Source: K189A clade bacterium (GTDB lineage: Bacteria > Pseudomonadota > Gammaproteobacteria > Pseudomonadales > Azotimanducaceae). From it: a DNA stretch of 16,442 nt. Position 1 is the stretch's first letter. Every line of letters starts with the position of its first letter. The DNA lies in the NCBI GenBank assembly GCA_007571095.1, contig RKSB01000212.1, positions 1-16,442 of the forward strand. The letters are read 5' to 3'. The notes under the pieces were generated by a model. That model made no database searches. It was not told where the DNA came from and was given only the letters and a program-made list of their open reading frames with translations. This document shows positions 6,265 through 12,875 of this stretch, one piece after another. The translations under genes and the position numbers were made by a program.

Positions 6265-7248
6265 TCAGCCGCTCGCTGCCGTATCCTTCAGACCCAGCTC
6301 AGAATCCATACAGCGCTGGTAACATTCGCTGACCAAGGGCTTTTCGAGTTCGTCGCACTTGTTCATGAAGGTCATCTCAAAGGCCAGTTCCGTGTCGTCG
6401 AATATCAGGCTGTTTTCCGCCCAGGTCAGGACTGTTCTGGGCGACATGACGATGGATAAATCACCGTTGACAAACCCCTGTCTGGTCAGTTCAGCCATGC
6501 TCACCATACGGCGAATCAGCGACCGTCCAGAGTCATTTTGATATTCAGGCAATTTGCCGAGAATGATTTCGGCCTCGACCGTTGGCTCAAGATAGTTCAG
6601 GGTGGCGACAATATTCCACCGATCCATCTGCCCCTGGTTGATTTGCTGCGTGCCGTGATAGAGTCCGCTTGTGTCGCCAAGCCCGACCGTGTTGGTGGTC
6701 GCCAGCAGACGAAAGCAGGGGTGAGGCGTAATAATGCGGTTCTGGTCGAGCAGGGTCAGCTTGCCTTCGACTTCAAGGACGCGCTGAATAACAAACATGA
6801 CATCGGGCCGGCCGGCATCATACTCGTCAAAAACCAGTGCAACCGGATTCTGTAGTGCCCAGGGTAAAAGCCCCTCCTGAAACTCGGTCACCTGCTTGCC
6901 GTCTCTCAGCCGAATGGTGTCCTTGCCAACCAGATCAATGCGTGAAACATGGCTGTCCAGGTTGATGCGAATGCATGGCCAGTTGAGCCGAGCGGCAACC
7001 TGCTCAATGTGTGTTGACTTGCCGGTGCCGTGCCAGCCCTGAATCATAACTCGCCGGTTGTGCATGAAGCTGGCGAGTATCGCCCGTGTGGTGGGAGGGT
7101 CAAAGACATAGCCTGTGTCAACTTCCGGTACATGCTCGGTGCGCAGGCTACAGGCGAGTGCTTCAAGATTGCTGTCAAAACCAAAGACTTCGCTGACTTT
7201 GATCTTGCTGTCCAGCTTAAAGGATGTGATGGGCTCTTCTGTCGCCAT
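6265..7248 (-). CDS. cobS: CobS-like AAA+ ATPase (cobaltochelatase CobS family)
   Basis: The 327-residue MoxR/CobS-type ATPase has Walker A 'GWHGTGKS' at residues 71-78, Walker B 'LVFDEYD' at about 138-144 and the sensor-1 region 'LLATTN' near 182-187. The 'YVFDPPTTRAIL' N-terminus and 'GLYHGTQQINQGQMDRW' segment are characteristic of CobS. It should form a ring that couples ATP hydrolysis to remodelling by the VWA partner CobT, encoded 16 bases downstream. I chose ATG 7248 over GTG 7254 because AAGAGG (7259-7254) gives a five-base spacer to the ATG and would overlap the GTG. A plausible promoter lies at 7278-7306. Other aerobic-pathway cobalamin genes are absent nearby, so the pair may serve orphan or distant chelatase subunits. 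Confidence 0.93.
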   Translation of the reverse strand: MATEEPITSFKLDSKIKVSEVFGFDSNLEALACSLRTEHVPEVDTGYVFDPPTTRAILASFMHNRRVMIQGWHGTGKSTHIEQVAARLNWPCIRINLDSHVSRIDLVGKDTIRLRDGKQVTEFQEGLLPWALQNPVALVFDEYDAGRPDVMFVIQRVLEVEGKLTLLDQNRIITPHPCFRLLATTNTVGLGDTSGLYHGTQQINQGQMDRWNIVATLNYLEPTVEAEIILGKLPEYQNDSGRSLIRRMVSMAELTRQGFVNGDLSIVMSPRTVLTWAENSLIFDDTELAFEMTFMNKCDELEKPLVSECYQRCMDSELGLKDTAASG

Positions 7249-7253
7249 GGACA

Positions 7254-7259
7254 CCTCTT
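7254..7259 (-). promoter_or_regulatory. Ribosome binding site deciding the cobS start
   Basis: The minus strand reads AAGAGG, with five bases before ATG 7248. It overlaps the alternative GTG at 7254, so the ATG is the likely start. Confidence 0.6.
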
Positions 7260-7277
7260 GAGCAGGTCAATTCGGCT

Positions 7278-7306
7278 ATTGTAACCCAAGCCCGATAGTC
7301 GACCAA
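7278..7306 (-). promoter_or_regulatory. Candidate sigma70 promoter for cobS-cobT
   Basis: On the minus strand TTGGTC (7306-7301) and TACAAT (7283-7278) are separated by exactly 17 bases. The -10 box matches 5 of 6 consensus positions and the -35 box 3 of 6. Transcription would start near 7271, giving a short leader of ~22 bases before the AAGAGG/ATG start. This is a sequence match only. Confidence 0.5.
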
Positions 7307-7350
7307 TCGGCTTGCTCCGAATTCCCGCTGAAATATCACGAGCGAATCTC

Positions 7351-7379
7351 TTGAAAAAACAGGCGGTATGGCTGAAAAT
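7351..7379 (+). promoter_or_regulatory. Candidate sigma70 promoter for the phosphatase-DUF2235 pair
   Basis: TTGAAA (7351-7356, 5 of 6 to consensus) and GAAAAT (7374-7379, 4 of 6) have a 17-base spacer. A start near 7386 would leave a leader of about 22 bases to ATG 7408. It is divergent from the cobS promoter in the same ~160-bp spacer, so the two could share regulation. Confidence 0.4.
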
Positions 7380-7407
7380 TCGGGCGAGCAAAGAAGGGGG
7401 TGTAAAA

Positions 7408-7953
7408 ATGCCGGAAATCTGGATGATTCGCCATGGCAAGGCCGCCGCCGACTGGTCGTCGCATTCGGACCCGGGTCTCGCAGAAGAAGGGCATGAGCAG
7501 GCCCGTTCGCTGGCAGAAAGCCTGAAGGCACACCCTCGGACTCCCATTCTGGTCAGCCCGATGCAGAGAACTCGCCAGACTGCCCTGCCTTTGTGTTCGC
7601 AATGGCAAGTCAAGCCGGTGGTAACGCCAGCGGTCAGTGAAATCCCTTCACCGCCGGACATTGATAACCGCACAGCCTGGCTGAAGCAGGTGATGGAGTC
7701 TTCATGGTCGGCTTCGTCGGATGCCCTTCGACAGTGGCGAAGCGAGCTTCTGCAATGCCTGCTGACGCAGACTCAGGATACGCTGATATTCAGCCATTTC
7801 GTCGCTATCAATCTGGCCGTGGGGGTCGCTACGCAAGACGATCGCTGTCTGATTTTTCGACCCGGTTACTGTTCAATTAGCCGGTTTCGCCTGACTGACG
7901 GTCGCCTGGCTTTGCTTGAAACCGGTTTCGAGGCCCAAAGCAGGATTCACTGA
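7408..7953 (+). CDS. Histidine phosphatase superfamily protein (SixA/phosphoglycerate-mutase-like)
   Basis: The 181-residue protein begins 'MPEIWMIRHGKAAAD', carrying the superfamily RHG motif (catalytic histidine at about residue 9) right at the N-terminus. Typical later elements follow: 'LAEEGHEQARSLAESL', 'LVSPMQRTRQTALPL' with the second conserved arginine, and 'TLIFSHFVAINLAVG', in which the second catalytic histidine of the fold is S-H-F. It probably removes phosphate from a small molecule or a phosphohistidine protein; the substrate is unknown. The ATG at 7408 was chosen because AAGGGGG (7394-7400) precedes it by 7 bases and the RHG motif is then correctly near the start; upstream in-frame codons have no homology. 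The DUF2235 gene starts 4 bases after its stop, indicating co-translation. Confidence 0.85.
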   Translation: MPEIWMIRHGKAAADWSSHSDPGLAEEGHEQARSLAESLKAHPRTPILVSPMQRTRQTALPLCSQWQVKPVVTPAVSEIPSPPDIDNRTAWLKQVMESSWSASSDALRQWRSELLQCLLTQTQDTLIFSHFVAINLAVGVATQDDRCLIFRPGYCSISRFRLTDGRLALLETGFEAQSRIH

Positions 7954-7957
7954 CGGT

Positions 7958-9052
7958 GTGCTCGTGGCCAAAAAATTGATTTTCGGTTTTGATGCCACCT
8001 TTCAAAGCCCCGCCCTGTCTGCCCATTTCGCCGACGACGAGAGTATCAGCAACATTCTGAAGCTGCACATTCTGCTCGGTGGCCGGTTGGGTGACGATGC
8101 CGCCGAATTGGGCTCGATTTCCGACCAACTGAGTTTTTACTACAGTGGTATAGGAACCTATGGCGGCTGGGCTCGTCGACTGCTGAACGCCGCTTTCTCG
8201 CCGGCTTTTCTGGATGAGCGCCACATACTCGACAAGGCCGATGCCGACCTCGCCCGCCACTACGAACCGGGTGATGAGATCTTTGTCTTTGGCTTCAGCC
8301 GAGGGGCCGCTGTCGCCAGAATGTTTGTCGCCCGCATGGACAAGCCGGTCAAGCTGGTTGGTGTTTTTGAAACGGTAACCAGCAATATGAGTGCCTTTGG
8401 CCTGGACCCTGAGTCGTCGAAGGATTCCTCTTTTCTGGTCAGGGAGGCTTTTCGCGACTGTACGCTGGGTAAATGTGACGCTCGGGCGATTCACCTGCTG
8501 GCGATAGACGAGCGTCGTGTCATGCTCAAGCCGACTCTGTTCAATCAGGATTCGAGAGTCACCGAGGTCTGGTTTGCCGGTGCTCATGGTGATGTCGGCG
8601 GCGGCTATTGGTTTGACGGACTTTCCGATGTTACGCTCGACTTCATGTGCAGGGAGGTGACTGCCTCGGGGCTTGAACTCTTGCCGCTCGACAAGATCGA
8701 CTATCAGGCCTTGATGCCGAACGAGGGGGAAGAGCTGCAGGAGGCTGATTATATTACTCGTGATGATGTGGCCATTCACCCCATCGCCTATGGCGTACTC
8801 CATGATGCAAGGCGAGCCCTGAGAGTGGATGACATTGCTCTGGAGCCAAGGGTGCTGGGAGTGACTCGGGAGAATGTCTTCTCGGCTCTGCCTGAAGATA
8901 TACCCGTCATTCATCACAGTGTACGCGAACGTTTTCTCGCTACACCCAACTATCGTCCGGTCCCCTTGCGCAACCAACACTACCGAATCATGAAACCGAA
9001 TGGCCGAGTGGAAAAACGCATTCGGTGGGGAATAGAAGACTTGCGGCGATGA
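7958..9052 (+). CDS. DUF2235 alpha/beta-hydrolase domain protein
   Basis: The roughly 364-residue protein shows the DUF2235 pattern. It has an N-terminal 'KKLIFGFDATFQSP' (the family usually has a DGTWN-like motif), a 'SNILKLHILLGG' segment and 'YYSGIGTYGG'. The nucleophile elbow follows in 'EPGDEIFVFGFSRGAAVARM' (GxSxG as G-F-S-R-G), and then 'VWFAGAHGDVGGGY', where D and H of the catalytic triad are expected. DUF2235 includes type VI secretion phospholipases (Tle1) but also many cytosolic proteins of unknown role. No signal peptide, VgrG or immunity gene is visible, so a toxin role is not supported here. The start is GTG 7958 or GTG 7964; both have weak ribosome sites, consistent with coupling to the upstream phosphatase gene. 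Confidence 0.85.
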   Translation: MLVAKKLIFGFDATFQSPALSAHFADDESISNILKLHILLGGRLGDDAAELGSISDQLSFYYSGIGTYGGWARRLLNAAFSPAFLDERHILDKADADLARHYEPGDEIFVFGFSRGAAVARMFVARMDKPVKLVGVFETVTSNMSAFGLDPESSKDSSFLVREAFRDCTLGKCDARAIHLLAIDERRVMLKPTLFNQDSRVTEVWFAGAHGDVGGGYWFDGLSDVTLDFMCREVTASGLELLPLDKIDYQALMPNEGEELQEADYITRDDVAIHPIAYGVLHDARRALRVDDIALEPRVLGVTRENVFSALPEDIPVIHHSVRERFLATPNYRPVPLRNQHYRIMKPNGRVEKRIRWGIEDLRR

Positions 9053-9062
9053 CTTCTGTGGC

Positions 9063-9091
9063 TTGACACGCAAGCTCTAATTGCTCATCAT
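9063..9091 (+). promoter_or_regulatory. Candidate sigma70 promoter for the P450 operon
   Basis: A perfect -35 box TTGACA (9063-9068) is followed after 17 bases by CATCAT (9086-9091, 4 of 6). The predicted start near 9098 leaves ~9 bases before the GTG at 9107 but ~33 bases before the GTG at 9131, favouring the latter as the P450 start. Confidence 0.55.
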
Positions 9092-9130
9092 CCGAAAGAG
9101 AATTTTGTGCATTGCCCAAAGGATCAGAAA

Positions 9131-10468
9131 GTGGCCGAAGAAGAGATTTTATCCCGCCAGCAACAAATCGAGGAGGCTCGACAAAAGTCCAATCTCGAAC
9201 GCCACTTGTCATGGCGTTCGATGCTGTCTGTGGATCCTTTTGACCTGCCTCTGGACGAACTGGATCCATCCAACCCGCTGCTGTTTGAGCAGGACATGTA
9301 CGGAGACTACTTTCGTCGTTTACGCGCCGAGGCACCTGTGCACTATTGTGCCGACAGTGCCTTCGGCCCTTACTGGTCGGTATGCTCTCACGACGGCTGC
9401 ATGTATGTGGATTCGCATCACGAGACCTTTTCCTCGGATGTCCATACCGGTGGTATTCAGCTGGGCGGTCGAGTAGACCCTGATCTGGACCCCAAATATC
9501 ACCTGCCCATGTTCATCATGGCCGATCCGCCCAAGCACGAGGCCCAGAGAAACGCGGTGGCACCCAATTTCACGATGCGCAATCTGAGCAAAATGGAGGT
9601 TCTGATTCGGCAAAGAGTGGTTGATATTCTGGAATCCCTGCCGGTAGGCGAAAACTTCAACTGGGTGGAAAAGGTCTCGGTTGAACTCACCGGCCGAATG
9701 CTGGCGACCCTGTTCGGCATTCCTCAGCAAGACAGGGACAAGTTGATCTACTGGTCGGATGCCACTCAAAATCTGACCAATCCGGAATTCTTTGAAAGCG
9801 TCGCCGAAGGCTTTGAGGAGTTGTGGCACTGCTGGGAATATTTTGCCGCCGTCTGGGAGGCGCGCAAAAAGGACAAGACACCGGCTGACGATCTGATTTC
9901 CATGCTGGTGCACAGTGAGTCAACTCGTTCGATGCCGCCCAACGAGTATCTGGGTAACCTGCTTTTGTTGATTGTCGGCGGCAATGACACCACTCGCAAT
10001 TCCATTTCCGGCAGCGTGCTGGCACTCAACCGCTATCCCGATGAATACCGAAAGCTCAAGCAGGATTTGACGTTGATTCCCTCCATGGTGTCTGAGGCCA
10101 TTCGGTGGCAGTCACCCGTCATCCACATGGCTCGTACCACCACTTGCGAAACCGAGCTGGCAGGGCAAAGGATAGGCCCGCTTGAGCGAGTGGTCATGTG
10201 GTATATCTCGGGTAACCGAGACGAAAGCGTTTTCGACAGAGCGGATGATTTTGTCATCGACCGCCCCAATGTCAGAAACCATCTCGCTTTTGGTTTCGGC
10301 ATTCACCGCTGTCTTGGCAACCGGCTGGCAGAAATGCAGCTTCGAGTTCTGTGGGAGGAGATTCTGCGGCGGTTTGACCGCATAGAAGTGGCCGGTGATC
10401 CCATCTACCAGCCATCCAATTTCGTTCACGGCATTGTCGATCTGCCGGTTCGGCTGGTACGCCGCTGA
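9131..10468 (+). CDS. Cytochrome P450, CYP153-like (terminal alkane/fatty-acid hydroxylase family)
   Basis: The 445-residue soluble bacterial P450 has I-helix 'GGNDTT' (about 283-288), the K-helix E-x-x-R in 'SEAIRW' (E322, R325), and the heme-binding loop 'FGFGIHRCLG' (about 387-396) with axial cysteine 394. Several segments are near-diagnostic of CYP153: 'LLIVGGNDTTRNSISG', 'VVMWYISGNRDE' and 'HRCLGNRLAEMQLR'. CYP153 enzymes hydroxylate the terminal carbon of alkanes, fatty acids or related chains, using a ferredoxin and a ferredoxin reductase. Neither is encoded here. GTG 9131 is preferred over GTG 9107 because AAAGGA precedes it by seven bases and the promoter fits. It is followed 44 bases later by the HD protein and then a CoA ligase, suggesting an oxidation/activation pathway. 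The family is confident; substrate is inferred. Confidence 0.93.
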   Translation: MAEEEILSRQQQIEEARQKSNLERHLSWRSMLSVDPFDLPLDELDPSNPLLFEQDMYGDYFRRLRAEAPVHYCADSAFGPYWSVCSHDGCMYVDSHHETFSSDVHTGGIQLGGRVDPDLDPKYHLPMFIMADPPKHEAQRNAVAPNFTMRNLSKMEVLIRQRVVDILESLPVGENFNWVEKVSVELTGRMLATLFGIPQQDRDKLIYWSDATQNLTNPEFFESVAEGFEELWHCWEYFAAVWEARKKDKTPADDLISMLVHSESTRSMPPNEYLGNLLLLIVGGNDTTRNSISGSVLALNRYPDEYRKLKQDLTLIPSMVSEAIRWQSPVIHMARTTTCETELAGQRIGPLERVVMWYISGNRDESVFDRADDFVIDRPNVRNHLAFGFGIHRCLGNRLAEMQLRVLWEEILRRFDRIEVAGDPIYQPSNFVHGIVDLPVRLVRR

Positions 10469-10500
10469 AAATCCCCAAGAATAATTATTAAAGCACCATA

Positions 10501-10506
10501 GAGGAG
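10501..10506 (+). promoter_or_regulatory. Ribosome binding site of the HD-domain gene
   Basis: GAGGAG lies six bases before ATG 10513, giving the HD-domain gene its own strong initiation site within the P450 operon. The AT-rich 10-bp palindrome AATAATTATT (10480-10489) just upstream has no assigned role. Confidence 0.6.
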
Positions 10507-10512
10507 CCTGAC

Positions 10513-11157
10513 ATGGATTCATCAACAACAGAAGAAAGGGCGAGCTTTGCCAGAATGGTTGACGGCACCGCCGATGACTATCGCATCATCGGTCGCAGCA
10601 ACCGGCAATACTTTGAGCAACTGCCTGATCGAGTGCTGGCACACCTTGAGCTGCTGGCCGGCGATCATGGCGGATTTGCGGTCAGCCGGCTTGAACACAG
10701 TTTGCAGACGGCGACTCGGGCGTTGCGCGATAACCGTGATGAAGAGTATGTGGTCTGTGCTCTGCTGCATGATATCGGAGATACGCTGGGTTCTACCAAC
10801 CATGCGGACGTAGCGGCGGTTATTCTGGAGCCTTTTGTGTCCGAAAAAAACCACTGGATTGTCAAGCATCATGCTGTTTTTCAGGGTTATTACTTCTTTC
10901 ATCACCTGGGCCTGGATCGCAATATGCGCGACAGATACAAGAGCAATCCCTGGTGGAAAGACTGTGCCGAGTTCTGTGCCAAATACGATCAGAACAGCTT
11001 TGAGGTGGGCTATAAAAGCGAGTCGTTGAAGTTCTTTGAACCGGCTGTTCGTTCGGTCTTCTCCGAAATCAAAAAATCCATCTACCTGCCAACTGGCGAC
11101 AGCGAATCCTCCGCCGGCTTTCTGGGCGAGGGCGAACAGGCCCATAAAAAAACCTGA
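10513..11157 (+). CDS. HD-domain protein, probable diiron HD-type oxygenase (PhnZ/TmpB-like)
   Basis: The 214-residue protein contains 'RLEHSLQTATRA', 'LLHDIGDTL', 'NHADVAAVILEPF', 'VKHHAVFQGYYF' and 'CAKYDQNSF'. Placed on the HD-oxygenase pattern, these supply H62, H86-D87, H97, H119 or H120, and D159. That corresponds to the His/His-Asp/His/His/Asp set binding two irons in PhnZ-type oxygenases; the 24-residue spacing between the first His and the HD pair equals that of PhnZ. Known members cleave or hydroxylate small organic substrates with O2, while other HD proteins are phosphohydrolases, so an oxygenase role is inference. The C-terminal ~20 residues are low-complexity. The gene sits between a CYP153-like P450 and a CoA ligase, whose start is 19 bases after its stop, and is very likely co-transcribed with both. 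ATG 10513 has a strong GAGGAG site. Confidence 0.8.
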   Translation: MDSSTTEERASFARMVDGTADDYRIIGRSNRQYFEQLPDRVLAHLELLAGDHGGFAVSRLEHSLQTATRALRDNRDEEYVVCALLHDIGDTLGSTNHADVAAVILEPFVSEKNHWIVKHHAVFQGYYFFHHLGLDRNMRDRYKSNPWWKDCAEFCAKYDQNSFEVGYKSESLKFFEPAVRSVFSEIKKSIYLPTGDSESSAGFLGEGEQAHKKT

Positions 11158-11176
11158 CAGAGCAGTTTTTTCGACA

Positions 11177-12727
11177 GTGTTTTCTCCAGATCACCCGAGT
11201 GTTCGCAATCCTTCTCGCCCGGCGGCGGTCAATACCACCACCGGTGAATCACTGACTTTTGGTCAGCTGAACACTGAGTCGAGTCGGATCGCTCGAGTGT
11301 TGAGAGAAAAGGGTCTCGCCGTCGGCGACCACTTTTCACTCATGATGGAGAACAACCTGACTTTCTTTTGCTTCGTCTGGGCGGCCTATCGAGCAGGTTT
11401 TTGTATCACTGCAATCAATCGCTACCTGACTGCCTCTGAAGCCGCCTATATCGTTCAGGACAGCGACTCCAAAGTACTGATCAGTTCAGCCAACCTGGAC
11501 GTCTCGGCCGAACTCGGCCGCCGAGTCGCCAGCCACTGCCCTGTTCTTCTGAGCTATGGTGGTGCCATCGAGGGCTTTGACGCAATCGAGCCCCTGCTGG
11601 CACAGCAGCCTGCTGAACCTCTGGCGGTTGATACGACCTGTGGTCAGGCGATGCTTTATTCGTCCGGTACCACCGGGCGTCCCAAGGGCGTACTTCGTCC
11701 GATGCCGGAACACGACATCACTCAGGGGCTGGCCATTGCCGAAGTCATGAGAGCCTTCGGTTTCAGCGAAAACACGCGTTACCTTTCGCCGGCTCCGCTT
11801 TATCATGCCGCCCCCTTTCACTACAGTATCGGTACGCAGTCTCTGGGCGGCTGTGTTTACATGATGGAAAAGTTCGACCCGAAAGACGCACTGGAAGCCA
11901 TAGAGAAGTATCGGATTACCCAGAGCCAGTGGGTACCGACCATGTTTCTCAGAATGCTCAAGTTACCGGAAGAAATTCGACAGGCTTACGATCTGTCCAG
12001 CCATCGGCTGGCTATTCATGCCGCCGCCCCCTGTCCGGTCGAAGCCAAACGTCGAATGATCGAATGGTGGGGCCCGATTTTATTCGAATACTATGCCGGC
12101 AGCGAAGGCAACGGAGTGACTGTGATCACTTCGCCCGACTGGCTGGAGCATCCCGGTAGTGTGGGCAGGCCTCTTGGCTGTCTGGTCCATATCTGCGGCG
12201 AAGATGGCGAAGAGCTGCCGGCGGGCGAAACAGGCACCATCTACTTTGAGCAGCCCGAAGCACCCACTCTCTTTACTTACCACAAGGATGCAGACAAAAC
12301 TCTCTCGTCCCGCCACCCTTTGAACAAGGCCTGGACCACTCTGGGCGATATTGGCTATCTCGATGCCGAGGGCTATCTGTATCTGACGGATCGTAAGGCC
12401 TATATGATCATTTCCGGCGGGGTCAACATTTATCCGCGAGAGATTGAGGATGTGCTGGTGATGCATCCTCAGGTTGTGGATGCCGCTGTCTTTGGCATAC
12501 CCAACGCCGACTTCGGAGAAGAGGTGAAGGCGGTGGTGCAGTGGCAGGACGAACTTCCAGAGGGTCAAAAGGCTTCGACCATTGAACAGGATCTGATGGC
12601 CTATTGCCGAGAATCGCTGGCACCTTTCAAAATACCCAGGTCCATCGACTTTACCGAAGAACTTCCGCGTCTGCCGACGGGCAAGCTGTACAAACGTATT
12701 CTGCGCGATTCATATCTGGAGACTTAG
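11177..12727 (+). CDS. AMP-forming acyl-CoA synthetase (fatty-acyl-CoA-ligase-like)
   Basis: The 516-residue member of the ANL adenylating superfamily has a P-loop 'YSSGTTGRPKG' at about 161-171. 'YYAGSEGNG' is the A5-type motif, followed by 'TLGDIGYLDAEGYLYLTDRK' (hinge region) and 'ISGGVNIYPREIED'. 'LPRLPTGKLYKR' follows, with the C-terminal catalytic lysine (PTGK). It would convert a carboxylate, ATP and CoA to the acyl-CoA, AMP and PPi in the cytosol. The frame is open far upstream into the HD gene, but GTG 11177 gives the family-typical N-terminus 'FSPDHPSVRNPSRPAA'; its ribosome site is poor, suggesting translational coupling to the HD gene ending at 11157. Together with the CYP153-like enzyme it suggests activation of a hydroxylated or oxidised fatty or terpenoid acid. 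Exact substrate is unknown. Confidence 0.92.
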   Translation: MFSPDHPSVRNPSRPAAVNTTTGESLTFGQLNTESSRIARVLREKGLAVGDHFSLMMENNLTFFCFVWAAYRAGFCITAINRYLTASEAAYIVQDSDSKVLISSANLDVSAELGRRVASHCPVLLSYGGAIEGFDAIEPLLAQQPAEPLAVDTTCGQAMLYSSGTTGRPKGVLRPMPEHDITQGLAIAEVMRAFGFSENTRYLSPAPLYHAAPFHYSIGTQSLGGCVYMMEKFDPKDALEAIEKYRITQSQWVPTMFLRMLKLPEEIRQAYDLSSHRLAIHAAAPCPVEAKRRMIEWWGPILFEYYAGSEGNGVTVITSPDWLEHPGSVGRPLGCLVHICGEDGEELPAGETGTIYFEQPEAPTLFTYHKDADKTLSSRHPLNKAWTTLGDIGYLDAEGYLYLTDRKAYMIISGGVNIYPREIEDVLVMHPQVVDAAVFGIPNADFGEEVKAVVQWQDELPEGQKASTIEQDLMAYCRESLAPFKIPRSIDFTEELPRLPTGKLYKRILRDSYLET

Positions 12728-12738
12728 CTCTTCAATCA

Positions 12739-12852
12739 GAAGGCTTTGAACTTCTGCCTTCGCCCGAACTTGAAGTCAAAATTCCATTTACCGCCACCAG
12801 AGACTTCGTTCGAAGGTTTTGACTTCTTCTTCGCCTGCCTGTCGGCGAAGAG
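12739..12852. terminator. Nested inverted repeats between convergent genes (candidate bidirectional terminator)
   Basis: The 148-bp spacer between the ligase (+) and the transporter (-) is packed with inverted repeats. CAGAAG pairs with CTTCTG (12740-12759). GAAGTCAAAA (12772-12781) pairs perfectly with TTTTGACTTC (12817-12826). TCTTCGCC (12828-12835) pairs with GGCGAAGA (12844-12851) over an eight-base loop. The convergent position fits transcription termination, but none of the stems is followed by a clear T-run, so strength and mechanism are uncertain. Confidence 0.45.
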
Positions 12853-12875
12853 CAGGTGTGCGGACGAACTTCAGA

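Noticed and set aside
5571..6332. 253-codon plus-strand frame, and others at 4440-5066 and 5174-5911
   Set aside because: They are antisense to the cobT-like gene, low-complexity and free of recognisable motifs; long antisense frames are expected in GC-rich codon usage.
7958..9052. Type VI secretion phospholipase effector (Tle1)
   Set aside because: DUF2235 is shared with Tle1, but there is no VgrG, PAAR, adaptor or immunity gene nearby; the neighbour is a histidine phosphatase.
7877..9073. 398-codon open frame on the minus strand
   Set aside because: It is the exact antisense shadow of the DUF2235 gene, which has clear family motifs. The antisense frame has no recognisable domain and extends across two plus-strand gene boundaries.
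11036..11176. Longer N-terminus of the acyl-CoA ligase overlapping the HD gene
   Set aside because: The extra 47 residues are the out-of-frame shadow of the HD gene, and the family N-terminus begins at GTG 11177.
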